From: CAZNKU01 sp045545235
GTDB lineage: Bacteria > Bacillota > Clostridia > Monoglobales > Firm-18
NCBI GenBank assembly: GCA_045545235.1
Contig: JAZQAN010000076.1
Span: 1-64,000 of the forward strand
Direction: 5' to 3'
DNA length: 64,000 nt
The notes under the pieces are model-generated. The model was not told where the DNA came from. It saw only the letters and a program-made list of their open reading frames with translations, and did no database searches. This document shows, in pieces, positions 17,460 to 26,178 of this stretch. Position 1 is the first letter of the stretch. The number at the start of each line of letters is the position of its first letter. A program made the translations under genes and the position numbers.

Positions 17460-20400
17460 ATGGAAAAATTTATATGTTTGGTTTTAAGTTTTTTAATGTT
17501 GCTGTCATCTGTGGCCTTGGTAAATGCATCTGAAGAACAAGCAGAAAAATATGTATATAGAAATAACACATATGATTTTGCTATTATGGATAAAGACCCT
17601 ATGACTATTACTGATGAAGAATTTTTCGGTCAGTACGACAGATACGGAAATGAAATTATAGCACCGTATTTTAAATATGATGAATTTCCGGAAATGGCAA
17701 AGGTTAAAGAAGCGGCAATGGAAGGGGACTATGAAACCGCAAAGGCAGAACTTTATGAATATTACCGCCCTAAAAAGTATGAAAAAATCGGTGCTATAGA
17801 AAGTGTAACAGATACAGCACCGCTACATAGTGAACTTATTGCACGAAATATGTATGCATCTACAAACAATGGTTCATCTATGCAGATAACGGATTTTGTG
17901 GGCAAGGAATGGACTGAGATTACAGCGGATAGCATACGTATTTTAAATTACATAAAATCTACTGTGGCAACAGATGTTAAGGATATTGTTTTCGTTATTG
18001 CTTCACTTGATAAAAGTAATACACCTGCGGAAATAAAATCAAGAGACACAGATGCTCCGCCTACACTGAGCCTTGTTGTTAATAATGTACAAAAGGAATA
18101 TGTTGTAAGCGAAGATGCATATATAAGTCCTGTTCTTAACAAGGGTGTTAATTACGGTTCAGAACCAATTCTTTATGCACAGGAATATGGCTACCACGGA
18201 CATTGGGCAAATACAATCAATCCCTGGGGAGACGAAGCATCAGCAACAAAAAGAACTTATCTTAAATTTGATTTGTCAGATTTAAAGCCTACAGATCAGA
18301 TTTCATCGGCTGTACTTAATTTTACTGCCCGTACAGCTGGTGGAGGCGACCTTGATGAAAAAGAGCTGTTCATTTACGCATGGGGTGATGGAACATGGTC
18401 AGAAAATTCCTTAACATGGAACACTTTCTCAGACTGGTTGTTTTTCTCCTGTAATGAACAGGAGGTATGGGACTTTGTAGCTCCTGCAAATACAAGCCTT
18501 AAAGGTAAATTGGGCTTTTTGCATCGTGGTCCTAATATAAAGACTCTTGCCGATATGTATGGCTATACAGGCGATGAAAGGTATGCATATACTACAATGC
18601 GTAATATCATGAGCCACGTAAACAACGTTGGTGCAGATAAAACCTTTATGAATCAGCTTGACCTTTCAAACCATGTAAGATACGTTGGTGATTCTTTCAT
18701 CACATGTTGGGGCAGTGATGTTATGACACCTACAATGTTTACTGCGTGCCTTAAGAATTTTTATCTTGTAATGGAAGGAACTCTTACAATTCTTGACCAG
18801 GAAACATTGGTAAATAACATAGCAACAAATATGACATCATCCACATATTATATGTGTATGAAATATCCTGAATTTAAACGTGCCGACCATTGGTACGAGC
18901 GTACATTGTATCATAATGCAAGACTTTATGAGGGTGTAGCCTTTGAAGATGGCGTCTGCGTTGAACAGGGGCTTGGATATGTAAATACATTGCTTTCAAC
19001 CATTAACTATGCATTGGAAGTATTAAATGATGTTCAGAATCCTTATTACGGAAATTTCTGTGATGAAAATGGCGTAAACTTGTTCCTTGGTATAGTAAAG
19101 GGATGGTACTATTCCACAGCACCGGGATATTCCGGTTTTGACCTTGGTGACTCAGGTGACCTTATATCATCATATGTTGATAGCTTTAAAGCATGGTATC
19201 AGCGACTTAAATTGATGGGCGTAGATGATCCGGAGCTTGCATATGTTGCAACTAATGGAAATCAGGGCAGTGCACCTGATTTTACATCAAATTCATTCCC
19301 TTATGCAAAAAGAACTTATATGAGAAGTGACTGGACTAAAAATGCAATAGGCCTTGCATTTACTGCAAAAGGCGATGCTGCCAGCCATGGACATCAGGAT
19401 ATTTTGCATATTTCCCTTAAGGCTTACGGACGACACCTGCTTATAGACCCGGGTTACGGCTCACTGCTTACAGGTGATACATTCAAGTATATGACACATG
19501 CTTCACAGCATAACACCATAACGGTAAATGGCGGTAATATATCAAGAGGTAAAGGTCAGGACGGCTTTGAAAAGGAAATGGAACTTAACGACCTTTATAA
19601 CCTTGCAACATACACACACGCTTATGTTCACAATGCTGATAATACCGAACGTACAGTTCTGTTTTTAAAGAATCAGAAATTCTTTATTGTAAGTGATTAT
19701 GTTCAGCCATCAGATACTACGATGACAAATACATACACTCAATTCTGGCATATGCAACCATCTGCAAACATATCACTTTCAGATGACGGGAAAAATGAAC
19801 TACGCAGTAATTTTGACAGTGGTGCAAATGTTATACTTTCTCCTGTGGATTCTGCAAGTATGTCGGATATTCGCTTTGAAGATACCCTTTATGCTCCTTC
19901 AGGTGGTAAATTTGCAAATAACCTTAAAGGTGTTTACGAACGTAAAAGCAAGGGTAATGTTAAATACGGTACGATAATTTATCCTTATGAAGCAGGTGAT
20001 GAACGTATTATCGATACTCACAGTATTGATGTTGGCATTACGGGTGAAGGAGCATCAGCTTTCCGTATTAATATTACAAACCCTGATGATGGCAGTGTAG
20101 ATGTATATTATTACTATCATCTTAACGACCTTTCTCAAAAAGGTGATGTTACAATAGGTAAATTTAAAACAGATGCAACTGCACTTTTGGTACAGGAAGA
20201 TTCAGCTGATAATGTAGTTTCATTCTTTATATATGATGGTTCTTATATCTGGCAGGAAAATTTGAAAGATAAATATCTTTTCAAAACTGCTGACGGTACA
20301 ACCGTAACATTGGCTGCAAATAAAAATAAAGGTAATAATGTGGAATTTTCTTCTAAGAGTATTGTGAAGGAAGATTTGAATAAAGTTACCGTACATACAG

Positions 20401-21305
20401 GCTTTGATGTTTCAAATGCTTCGCTAAATGGAGAAAGATTGGTAAATTCCAAAAAAGACGGCACATATATCTATTTTGGTGATGAACCAATAGTACCATG
20501 TACAGAAACTGCGCCTGAAAATTCAGGAACAAACGATAATTTTGAAGATTTTGTCGGTGGAGGAAGCAGTAGCGGTAGTTCGGGAAGCTCGTCAGGTGGC
20601 GGTGGTTCATCCGGCGGTGGCGGAGGCTCCGGTGGCACAGTTAAGCCTCAAAAGCCAACAGTTGAAGATACTGATGAAAATACCGATGATAAGGATAATG
20701 TAGAAGAGAATGATAAGATTGAAGAGGATAATAAGGTTGAGGAAAAACCTTCAAAAATTCACTACTACAAAGATGTTCTTGTAAAGGACTGGCATTATAC
20801 TTACATTAACAAGCTGACTATGAAGGGCATTGTTTCGGGTGATGGTACAGGTAATTTCAGACCAAATGACAATATAACCCGTGAGCAATTTTTGAAAATG
20901 TTACTTTTGGCTGTAAGTGCCGAAATTGATAGTGCAGAAAATACCTTTGGTGATGTTATGGATGATGGATGGTATAAGGATTATGTCCTTACAGCTAAAA
21001 AGTTGGGTATTGTAAACGGTATTTCAGAAGATGAATTTGGCATTGGTGCTAATATAACACGTCAGGATATGGCAGTTATGATAGCACGTGCAATGGAAAA
21101 ATTTGAAATCAAACCGGAAAAGAAAAATGTTGCATCATTTGGTGACGATGATAAAATATCCGGCTATGCAAAGGATTCTGTAATGCTTATGAAATCAATA
21201 GGACTTATAGAAGGTTACAATAATGAATACAGACCTTTGGATAATCTTACAAAGGCGGAGGCTGCAAAGGTTATAGCGGTAATTTTAGATTATATTGAAA
21301 ATTAA
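17460..21305 (+). CDS. SLH-anchored heparinase II/III-type polysaccharide lyase
   Basis: A 1281-residue exported enzyme. Order: signal peptide (1-23), a helical piece typical of heparinase N-termini (about 40-110), a DNRLRE-type carbohydrate-binding region (about 115-325, with TYLKFDLSDLK and GDGTWSENSLTWNT), an alpha-toroid (about 340-610), and the heparinase II/III beta-sheet domain (about 615-1000). That domain carries RTYMRSDW, the His-rich SHGHQD (about 643-648), LLIDPGYG and HNTITVNGG. A Ser/Gly linker (about 1032-1060), an acidic stretch and three SLH repeats (about 1100-1281) follow. The family cleaves uronic-acid polysaccharides by beta-elimination; the substrate need not be heparin. 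It closes the operon, with a strong terminator after it. The nearby GH105 enzyme would process the unsaturated ends it makes. Confidence 0.85.
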   Translation: MEKFICLVLSFLMLLSSVALVNASEEQAEKYVYRNNTYDFAIMDKDPMTITDEEFFGQYDRYGNEIIAPYFKYDEFPEMAKVKEAAMEGDYETAKAELYEYYRPKKYEKIGAIESVTDTAPLHSELIARNMYASTNNGSSMQITDFVGKEWTEITADSIRILNYIKSTVATDVKDIVFVIASLDKSNTPAEIKSRDTDAPPTLSLVVNNVQKEYVVSEDAYISPVLNKGVNYGSEPILYAQEYGYHGHWANTINPWGDEASATKRTYLKFDLSDLKPTDQISSAVLNFTARTAGGGDLDEKELFIYAWGDGTWSENSLTWNTFSDWLFFSCNEQEVWDFVAPANTSLKGKLGFLHRGPNIKTLADMYGYTGDERYAYTTMRNIMSHVNNVGADKTFMNQLDLSNHVRYVGDSFITCWGSDVMTPTMFTACLKNFYLVMEGTLTILDQETLVNNIATNMTSSTYYMCMKYPEFKRADHWYERTLYHNARLYEGVAFEDGVCVEQGLGYVNTLLSTINYALEVLNDVQNPYYGNFCDENGVNLFLGIVKGWYYSTAPGYSGFDLGDSGDLISSYVDSFKAWYQRLKLMGVDDPELAYVATNGNQGSAPDFTSNSFPYAKRTYMRSDWTKNAIGLAFTAKGDAASHGHQDILHISLKAYGRHLLIDPGYGSLLTGDTFKYMTHASQHNTITVNGGNISRGKGQDGFEKEMELNDLYNLATYTHAYVHNADNTERTVLFLKNQKFFIVSDYVQPSDTTMTNTYTQFWHMQPSANISLSDDGKNELRSNFDSGANVILSPVDSASMSDIRFEDTLYAPSGGKFANNLKGVYERKSKGNVKYGTIIYPYEAGDERIIDTHSIDVGITGEGASAFRINITNPDDGSVDVYYYYHLNDLSQKGDVTIGKFKTDATALLVQEDSADNVVSFFIYDGSYIWQENLKDKYLFKTADGTTVTLAANKNKGNNVEFSSKSIVKEDLNKVTVHTGFDVSNASLNGERLVNSKKDGTYIYFGDEPIVPCTETAPENSGTNDNFEDFVGGGSSSGSSGSSSGGGGSSGGGGGSGGTVKPQKPTVEDTDENTDDKDNVEENDKIEEDNKVEEKPSKIHYYKDVLVKDWHYTYINKLTMKGIVSGDGTGNFRPNDNITREQFLKMLLLAVSAEIDSAENTFGDVMDDGWYKDYVLTAKKLGIVNGISEDEFGIGANITRQDMAVMIARAMEKFEIKPEKKNVASFGDDDKISGYAKDSVMLMKSIGLIEGYNNEYRPLDNLTKAEAAKVIAVILDYIEN

Positions 21306-21318
21306 ATAACAAAAGATG

Positions 21319-21365
21319 GGCAAGTCAAAACGGTAAAAGTACTCCGTTTTGACTTGCCGCTTTTT
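21319..21365 (+). terminator. Strong intrinsic terminator of the SLH operon
   Basis: A perfect 15-bp stem (21319-21333 with 21344-21358) followed by GCTTTTT lies 13 bp after the lyase stop codon. Confidence 0.92.
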
Positions 21366-21386
21366 ATGATTTAGTATTCAAAAGAG

Positions 21387-21419
21387 CAAAAAAGAGGTGT
21401 AGCAAAATTGCTACACCTC
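21387..21419 (-). terminator. Intrinsic terminator of the GH105 operon
   Basis: An 11-bp stem (21394-21404 with 21409-21419) with a 4-nt loop, followed on the minus strand by a run of T (A-run 21387-21393 on plus). It lies 10 bp after the minus-strand gene that stops at 21430. Confidence 0.9.
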
Positions 21420-21429
21420 AATGTATTTT

Positions 21430-22533
21430 TTACAGTCCGTTATGTTCTACATTTTCAATGCCGTTCTTTGCAGCTTCTGTAAGTGCCATAATCATAGGTC
21501 CGAAAACATGGCTGTCATTTCTTCTTGGCATAGGGATTGTAAGGTATGCTTCAACAGTACCCTTCATATCTCCCTCACCCGGGCAACAACATCCGCAGGA
21601 GCCTTTGTCTATTGAAAAGTCAGGGTTAATGCAATATTTACAAATAGCTTCTATACCTTTTTCAAGTACAGGCATATATGTTTCCTTATCTAAAATGCCT
21701 TTTCTGATTCCTACACCTATTGCATAAAGGAATATACCTGTTCCTGATGCTTCTTCCCATGCAAGAGGTTCACACACTTCCTGACGCCATAGACCACGGA
21801 AGTTCTGATACTTTATCAAAGCCGCACAATGTGCTTTGAATCTTTCAACAGCTTCGGCATAGTATTCGGAATCTTTTGGTAAATATCTTACAATTTCCGT
21901 CATTCCAAGAATACCCCATCCGTTACCTCTTGACCAGTGGTCCTTTGAAACTTCGTTTACATCTTCCAAAAAGCCTCTTGTCTGATGCAAAAGACCGTTA
22001 GATTTATCCATAAATACATCATACATCTTAAAGCATTGTTCAACTGCAAAGTCGATGTATTTATTTTCATTAAGTATAAGCCCTGCATAAAGCATAAAAG
22101 GTGTTACGGCAAATACAACGTCAATCCATATTTTGTTATGGTTTATAGGAAGACAAATTATACCGTCATAGCTTCTTGGTGCAGCAAGGGTTAATTCAGC
22201 ATATTCGCGGATAAGTTCCGGGTCTTCATCATAGTATCCGTTCATTACTGCCCAGCCTTTTCCAAGACCGCCTACACGGTAGTTATCAAAACTGCCGCGG
22301 AAAAATACGTCGGGATCATTAAAATGATGTGGATACTTTGCAAGATATGTTTTAACATGTTCTATCCATTCTTCATCCTTTGCAGCTGTAGCAGCCTGTA
22401 TTCCTGCAAACATTGTAAGTATGCCCGGATAATGACGCAAAGGGGTTGATGTATAATGGGGGTCACTTTCCTTGATTTTTGCTAAATTTGCACCATAATT
22501 CCATATTTTTTTTGCTAATTCTAAGGGTTTCAT
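21430..22533 (-). CDS. GH105/GH88-family unsaturated uronyl hydrolase
   Basis: A 367-residue cytoplasmic (alpha/alpha)6-barrel enzyme of the YteR/YesR type. These enzymes hydrate the Delta-4,5 double bond left on oligosaccharides by polysaccharide lyases and so release the unsaturated uronic acid. Key features are IWID with D138 at the position of the catalytic Asp of the family, DHWSRGNGWG (198-207) and a conserved Trp-rich barrel (LAWEEASGTG). A Cys-rich insertion GSCGCCCPGEGD near residue 315 is a notable local feature. It is third in a minus-strand operon. Its presence predicts that the imported substrate comes from a lyase such as the heparinase-type enzyme next door. Confidence 0.88.
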   Translation of the reverse strand: MKPLELAKKIWNYGANLAKIKESDPHYTSTPLRHYPGILTMFAGIQAATAAKDEEWIEHVKTYLAKYPHHFNDPDVFFRGSFDNYRVGGLGKGWAVMNGYYDEDPELIREYAELTLAAPRSYDGIICLPINHNKIWIDVVFAVTPFMLYAGLILNENKYIDFAVEQCFKMYDVFMDKSNGLLHQTRGFLEDVNEVSKDHWSRGNGWGILGMTEIVRYLPKDSEYYAEAVERFKAHCAALIKYQNFRGLWRQEVCEPLAWEEASGTGIFLYAIGVGIRKGILDKETYMPVLEKGIEAICKYCINPDFSIDKGSCGCCCPGEGDMKGTVEAYLTIPMPRRNDSHVFGPMIMALTEAAKNGIENVEHNGL

Positions 22534-22560
22534 ATTATTCCTCCGTTTTTATTGTAGTTA

Positions 22561-23889
22561 TTATTTTTTTAGAGAGTTAAGCAGTTTAAGTTGATTTTCA
22601 ACCAACTGAGAACCGGTTTCCTTATCCATATTTGTGGACATATTGATTCGGGTTTCGTACCCACCTTCCTCAATGGCTTTACGTGTGGCAATGTAGCCGA
22701 AGTAGCCGTTAGCAAGTTCGCAAATCATGGTATGGTCAAAAGGAGACTTTTCCTTAAGTTCAAGACCAATTTCAACAAAGATTTCGCCGGGCATTGAACA
22801 AAGTGCCACATCACCCGGAATTTCACCGTTCTTCATCGGTTCTGAAAATCTGATAGAACATGCATTAACCTTAAGGTCCGGATCGGGAAGAGGTTCTTCA
22901 TACAGACGCTTCCATTGGATTGCGTATCTGCGGTCTATAACACTGGCATCTTCCTGTTCAATTGTTTCAAGTGCCCACTTGTAGTCAGCTTCACTTGGAC
23001 GACGGCGTGTGCCGTGGAATTCTGTGTGGGCGGTATCAAGCTCTGCAGCATCACTTGTGTGAGTACGTTCAATGATTGCAATAGAATCACCTGCAAGAAT
23101 TCTGCCCATTTTAAGGTGTTGTTTACCAAGGGGAAGATTTGTACCATTAAGCACATCAATGTGGTTAAGGTTACCGCAGCAACCGTTCATAAATACTACA
23201 CCGAAATCCTCGCCGTATACCTTCTTCAGTGTGCGTGCCAACTCACCTATGTAGTCTGCACAGTACTTTGTACCTCCAACAACGTCAGCATGTACCGCAA
23301 AGTTAACGATTGCACCAATTGGTTCACCTTCCATATTATCTACACGAAGTACACCAACTTGCGGGTCAATAGGTCCGGCAGGACGGTCAACATCAGGACA
23401 AAGTACTTTAGGGAAGAAACCTATTGTACCATCTTTCATATAGTAGCGACGATTAAATGAAATGCTGTATTCATCCTGACAACCGTATCCGATTTTAGCA
23501 TCAACTCTGTTGCTCCACGCCATAAAGATGGCATCAGCCGCCTTCTTTGCAGTAATGATTATATTATCCTCATCCCAACTGCCGGGAGCACCGGTCTTTC
23601 TGTCTGTAGGGGAACCGGTGTGAATATGAGTTGCTGCAACCCAGATATTTTCTTCAGGAATACCTGTAGTCTCTGATGCACGCTTACGTATCATTGAAAT
23701 GGCATAACCGGTTACAAGCAGAATGTCCATAACGCAAAATGCCATTGTAGTCTTACCGTCATCGATGACACATGCACGTGCGTACAGTGGGTCAATAATG
23801 CCGTCAGCAAGGCGAAGCTTAAAGTTACCGGGTATCTGAAGACCTAATTCCGGTGTGATATCTCTTTGTGCAAAACCTACTTTTAACAT
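22561..23889 (-). CDS. Neutral ceramidase-like hydrolase (non-lysosomal ceramidase N-terminal domain)
   Basis: A 442-residue protein without signal peptide matching the N-terminal catalytic-type domain of neutral/alkaline ceramidases: start KVGFAQRDITPELG, then ATHIHTGSPTD, NFAVHADVVGG and FMNGCCGNLNH, whose His residues bind zinc in the family. Members of this broad family next to glycan-degradation genes are probably not ceramidases but amide or ester hydrolases on sugar derivatives; that is inference. It sits between an oxidoreductase and the GH105 gene with gaps of 50 and 27 bp. Confidence 0.78.
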   Translation of the reverse strand: MLKVGFAQRDITPELGLQIPGNFKLRLADGIIDPLYARACVIDDGKTTMAFCVMDILLVTGYAISMIRKRASETTGIPEENIWVAATHIHTGSPTDRKTGAPGSWDEDNIIITAKKAADAIFMAWSNRVDAKIGYGCQDEYSISFNRRYYMKDGTIGFFPKVLCPDVDRPAGPIDPQVGVLRVDNMEGEPIGAIVNFAVHADVVGGTKYCADYIGELARTLKKVYGEDFGVVFMNGCCGNLNHIDVLNGTNLPLGKQHLKMGRILAGDSIAIIERTHTSDAAELDTAHTEFHGTRRRPSEADYKWALETIEQEDASVIDRRYAIQWKRLYEEPLPDPDLKVNACSIRFSEPMKNGEIPGDVALCSMPGEIFVEIGLELKEKSPFDHTMICELANGYFGYIATRKAIEEGGYETRINMSTNMDKETGSQLVENQLKLLNSLKK

Positions 23890-23939
23890 AGTGTTTTCCT
23901 CTTTTCTTGTGTTGGTTTTAATGTTTTGTGAGGTTGTTA

Positions 23940-24992
23940 TTAAACAGTATATTTAATATCAACAGTTTTACCTGTTGCAGCAGATTCTACAACGGCACGG
24001 CAAACTGCAACTGTACGTGCACCTTCACGTCCCGGTGTAACAAGTGGCTTGCCGTCTACAACTGCTTCAATCATCTGTAGGTGTTCTTCTCTTACATTAT
24101 GGTTGTTTATTTCAACCTTTATCATATGTCTTACAGCTTTTTCCTGAAGGTTTTCTAACTGACCTGCAGCAAAAGGATGACCTTCAATTTCTTCAAGATA
24201 AAGTGTAAGGTAAGGGTCTGTATTATTTACAATAATTGTACCCTTTGAACCGTAAAGTACTGTTCTCATTGTATAGTCACGCTTACAACCGATAGATGTA
24301 AATACCTTACCGATTACATCATTTGGGAATTTCATAATTGCAACTGTTGTATCATTTATAGGCCAGTCGGTAAGCATTTTGTGGTTACTGAATGCCGATG
24401 TAGCAACAGGGTCACCTGCTATCCATCTTAAAAGGTCAATAGCGTGGCATGCTCCACCTATGATTGGTTCACGTTCTTTAGTAACACGCCAGTCATCGGT
24501 ACCTCTTGCCTTAATGTAGTCGTGAGCATATTCACTTTCAACATAGTAAAGTTCACCAATAACACCTTTTTCAACCATTTCTTTAGCCTTTTTGAAGCCC
24601 GGTGCATAGCGGCATACCTGACCTACCATTAAAAGCTTACCTGTTTCGTCAGCAGTTTTAACCATTTCTTCACATTCTTCTGTTAAAAGAGCCATTGGCT
24701 TTTCACATAGAACGTGGCAACCGGCCTTTAGTGAATCAACTGTAGCCTGTTTATGTGCCTGGTCAGATGTTGCAACAACCACAATGTCAATATCTTCCTT
24801 TGCAAGCATTTCGTTATGGTCTGCATAGCAGTTTGCGTTAAGATTGTACTGAGCCTTTCTCTCTTCACATTTTTCAATGTGTTTATCACAAAGTGCTACT
24901 ATTTCCGCTCCGTCAATAAGGGTCAGGGCATCTATGTGACGGTTGCCGAATACTCCACAACCTATTATTGCGTATTTTAGTGTTTTTTTCAT
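23940..24992 (-). CDS. Gfo/Idh/MocA family oxidoreductase
   Basis: A 350-residue NAD(P)-dependent oxidoreductase. The Rossmann motif AIIGCGVFGNRH is at the N-terminus, with CEKPMAL near residue 95 and the substrate-domain signature EPIIGGACHAIDLLRW near residue 175, whose His-Asp pair is typical of the catalytic site. Such enzymes oxidise or epimerise sugars, inositols or amino sugars; the substrate cannot be read from sequence. It is the first gene of a three-gene minus-strand operon driven by the promoter at 25056-25028. Confidence 0.88.
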   Translation of the reverse strand: MKKTLKYAIIGCGVFGNRHIDALTLIDGAEIVALCDKHIEKCEERKAQYNLNANCYADHNEMLAKEDIDIVVVATSDQAHKQATVDSLKAGCHVLCEKPMALLTEECEEMVKTADETGKLLMVGQVCRYAPGFKKAKEMVEKGVIGELYYVESEYAHDYIKARGTDDWRVTKEREPIIGGACHAIDLLRWIAGDPVATSAFSNHKMLTDWPINDTTVAIMKFPNDVIGKVFTSIGCKRDYTMRTVLYGSKGTIIVNNTDPYLTLYLEEIEGHPFAAGQLENLQEKAVRHMIKVEINNHNVREEHLQMIEAVVDGKPLVTPGREGARTVAVCRAVVESAATGKTVDIKYTV

Positions 24993-25027
24993 AAAAAGCT
25001 CCCTTTCATTTCAAATTCTATGACTTT

Positions 25028-25056
25028 AATATATCACTTTAAGATTGCTTTTTCAA
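25028..25056 (-). promoter_or_regulatory. Promoter of the oxidoreductase-GH105 operon
   Basis: On the minus strand TTGAAA (25056-25051), exactly 17 bp, TATATT (25033-25028), with the start codon about 35 bp further on at 24992. Confidence 0.7.
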
Positions 25057-25076
25057 TGTATATTTATACATAAAAG

Positions 25077-25161
25077 ATATACTTTTGTTCACAAAGGTTA
25101 TTTTTGTTGACAAAAGAGTGTTTTAATATTATAATTTTACTGAAATATACTTTTATTCACA
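25077..25161 (+). promoter_or_regulatory. AraC-type operator repeats
   Basis: Two 17-bp sequences differing at one base, ATATACTTTTGTTCACA (25077-25093) and ATATACTTTTATTCACA (25145-25161), lie 68 bp apart. A third copy of the core, TTTTGTTGACAAA (25102-25114), is 19 bp downstream of the matching core TTTTGTTCACAAA (25083-25095) and overlaps the -35 box. Tandem direct half-sites are the usual AraC-family operator form. Confidence 0.65.
25107..25135 (+). promoter_or_regulatory. Perfect consensus sigma-A promoter
   Basis: TTGACA (25107-25112), exactly 17 bp, TATAAT (25130-25135). It drives the AraC gene that starts at 25192, giving a leader of about 50 nt. Confidence 0.85.
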
Positions 25162-25191
25162 GGGTTTTTTGCTTTTGGGAGGGTGTTTTAT

Positions 25192-26088
25192 ATGGTATCA
25201 ATCAATACACGAAATATGTATATTAATAAAAGTATGAAAACCACAATCAGTGTACAGCAAATACTTCATTTTCTTGCTACAAAGGTGAAGTCTGATTACG
25301 TTGATATTCCTGAAGTGCATGATTTTTGGGAAATGGCATATCTTGAATCGGGAGAGGCACTTGTTATTGCTGATGATAAAAAAATACATATGCTTCCGGG
25401 TGATGTTATATTTCATAAACCGGGGGTAGTTCATTATAATCAGACTATTAACGGTATAATACCAAAATTATTTTATATATCTTTTTGCGCTAACAATAAG
25501 ACCATGAGTTTGTTTGACGGGTTAAAAATATCTTTGGATTCCGAACAGAAGAAAATGATTTATAAAATGTATGAGGATGCAAGAAGTATATTTGTAAACG
25601 GACAGGGAATAGATGACGAAAGCGGATTTTCTTCACAATCCCTTTTGCCGGATGCTCCCTTAGGCGCACAGCAGTTGTTTAAAATTCATCTTGAGGAATT
25701 TTTGATATTGGTAGGAAGGCTTGTGGAAAAGCAGGAAAAAGTAATTACGTACCAGTCAAGAGAAGAATTTGAAAAAATAATATTTCAAAAAATGGTTGAA
25801 AAAATTTCAGAGGCATTATATTCGGAACTTACAATTGAAGATTTATGTTCAAGTCTTAATTACAGTCGTACATACCTTTCTGTTTTGTTTAAAAAACATT
25901 CCGGAATGTCAGTTATGCAATATTATAATTCCCTTAAAATCAAAGAGGCGAAAAGACTTATAAAAGACGGCAAAAGTTCACTTTCTGAAATTGCGGAAAA
26001 GCTTAAGTTTAATAACCAATACTACTTTTCCAAGGTGTTTAAAAAAATTGAGGGAGTTTCACCAACTGAATATAAACGTAAAAAATAA
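25192..26088 (+). CDS. AraC family regulator with cupin sensor domain
   Basis: A 298-residue regulator. Residues about 25-110 form a cupin-like sensor (VHDFWEMAYLESGEALVIAD, then MLPGDVIFHKPGVVHYN, shortened), a middle region of about 90 residues follows, and the last 100 residues carry the two HTHs (LTIEDLCSSLNYSRTYLSVLF and LSEIAEKLKFNNQYYFSKVF, outlined) with GVSPTEYK at the end. GGGAGGG lies 8 nt before ATG 25192; a GTG at 25183 overlaps it and was rejected. It is divergent from the oxidoreductase/ceramidase-like/GH105 operon and very likely controls it through the repeats in the shared region. Confidence 0.9.
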   Translation: MVSINTRNMYINKSMKTTISVQQILHFLATKVKSDYVDIPEVHDFWEMAYLESGEALVIADDKKIHMLPGDVIFHKPGVVHYNQTINGIIPKLFYISFCANNKTMSLFDGLKISLDSEQKKMIYKMYEDARSIFVNGQGIDDESGFSSQSLLPDAPLGAQQLFKIHLEEFLILVGRLVEKQEKVITYQSREEFEKIIFQKMVEKISEALYSELTIEDLCSSLNYSRTYLSVLFKKHSGMSVMQYYNSLKIKEAKRLIKDGKSSLSEIAEKLKFNNQYYFSKVFKKIEGVSPTEYKRKK

Positions 26089-26135
26089 TAAATGGTGGTT
26101 TTGAAAACGAGAAAAAAGTTATTATGCCACAAAAT

Positions 26136-26178
26136 AAAGTCCGGGGGAAATGCGTATTTCCTCCGGACTTTGTTTTTA
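26136..26178. terminator. Convergent intrinsic terminator
   Basis: A stem of about 16 bp with one G-T pair (26136-26151 with 26156-26171, core AAAGTCCGG/CCGGACTTT) is followed by GTTTTT on plus. It lies between the AraC gene and the convergent DUF624 gene and mainly serves the plus strand. Confidence 0.8.

Noticed and set aside
17460..21305. Heparin as the substrate of the lyase
   Set aside because: The heparinase II/III name covers lyases for alginate, chondroitin and other uronates; nothing here singles out heparin.
22915..23460. A 181-codon plus-strand frame opposite the ceramidase-like gene
   Set aside because: Cys-rich antisense shadow without ribosome site; the minus-strand gene is clearly coding.
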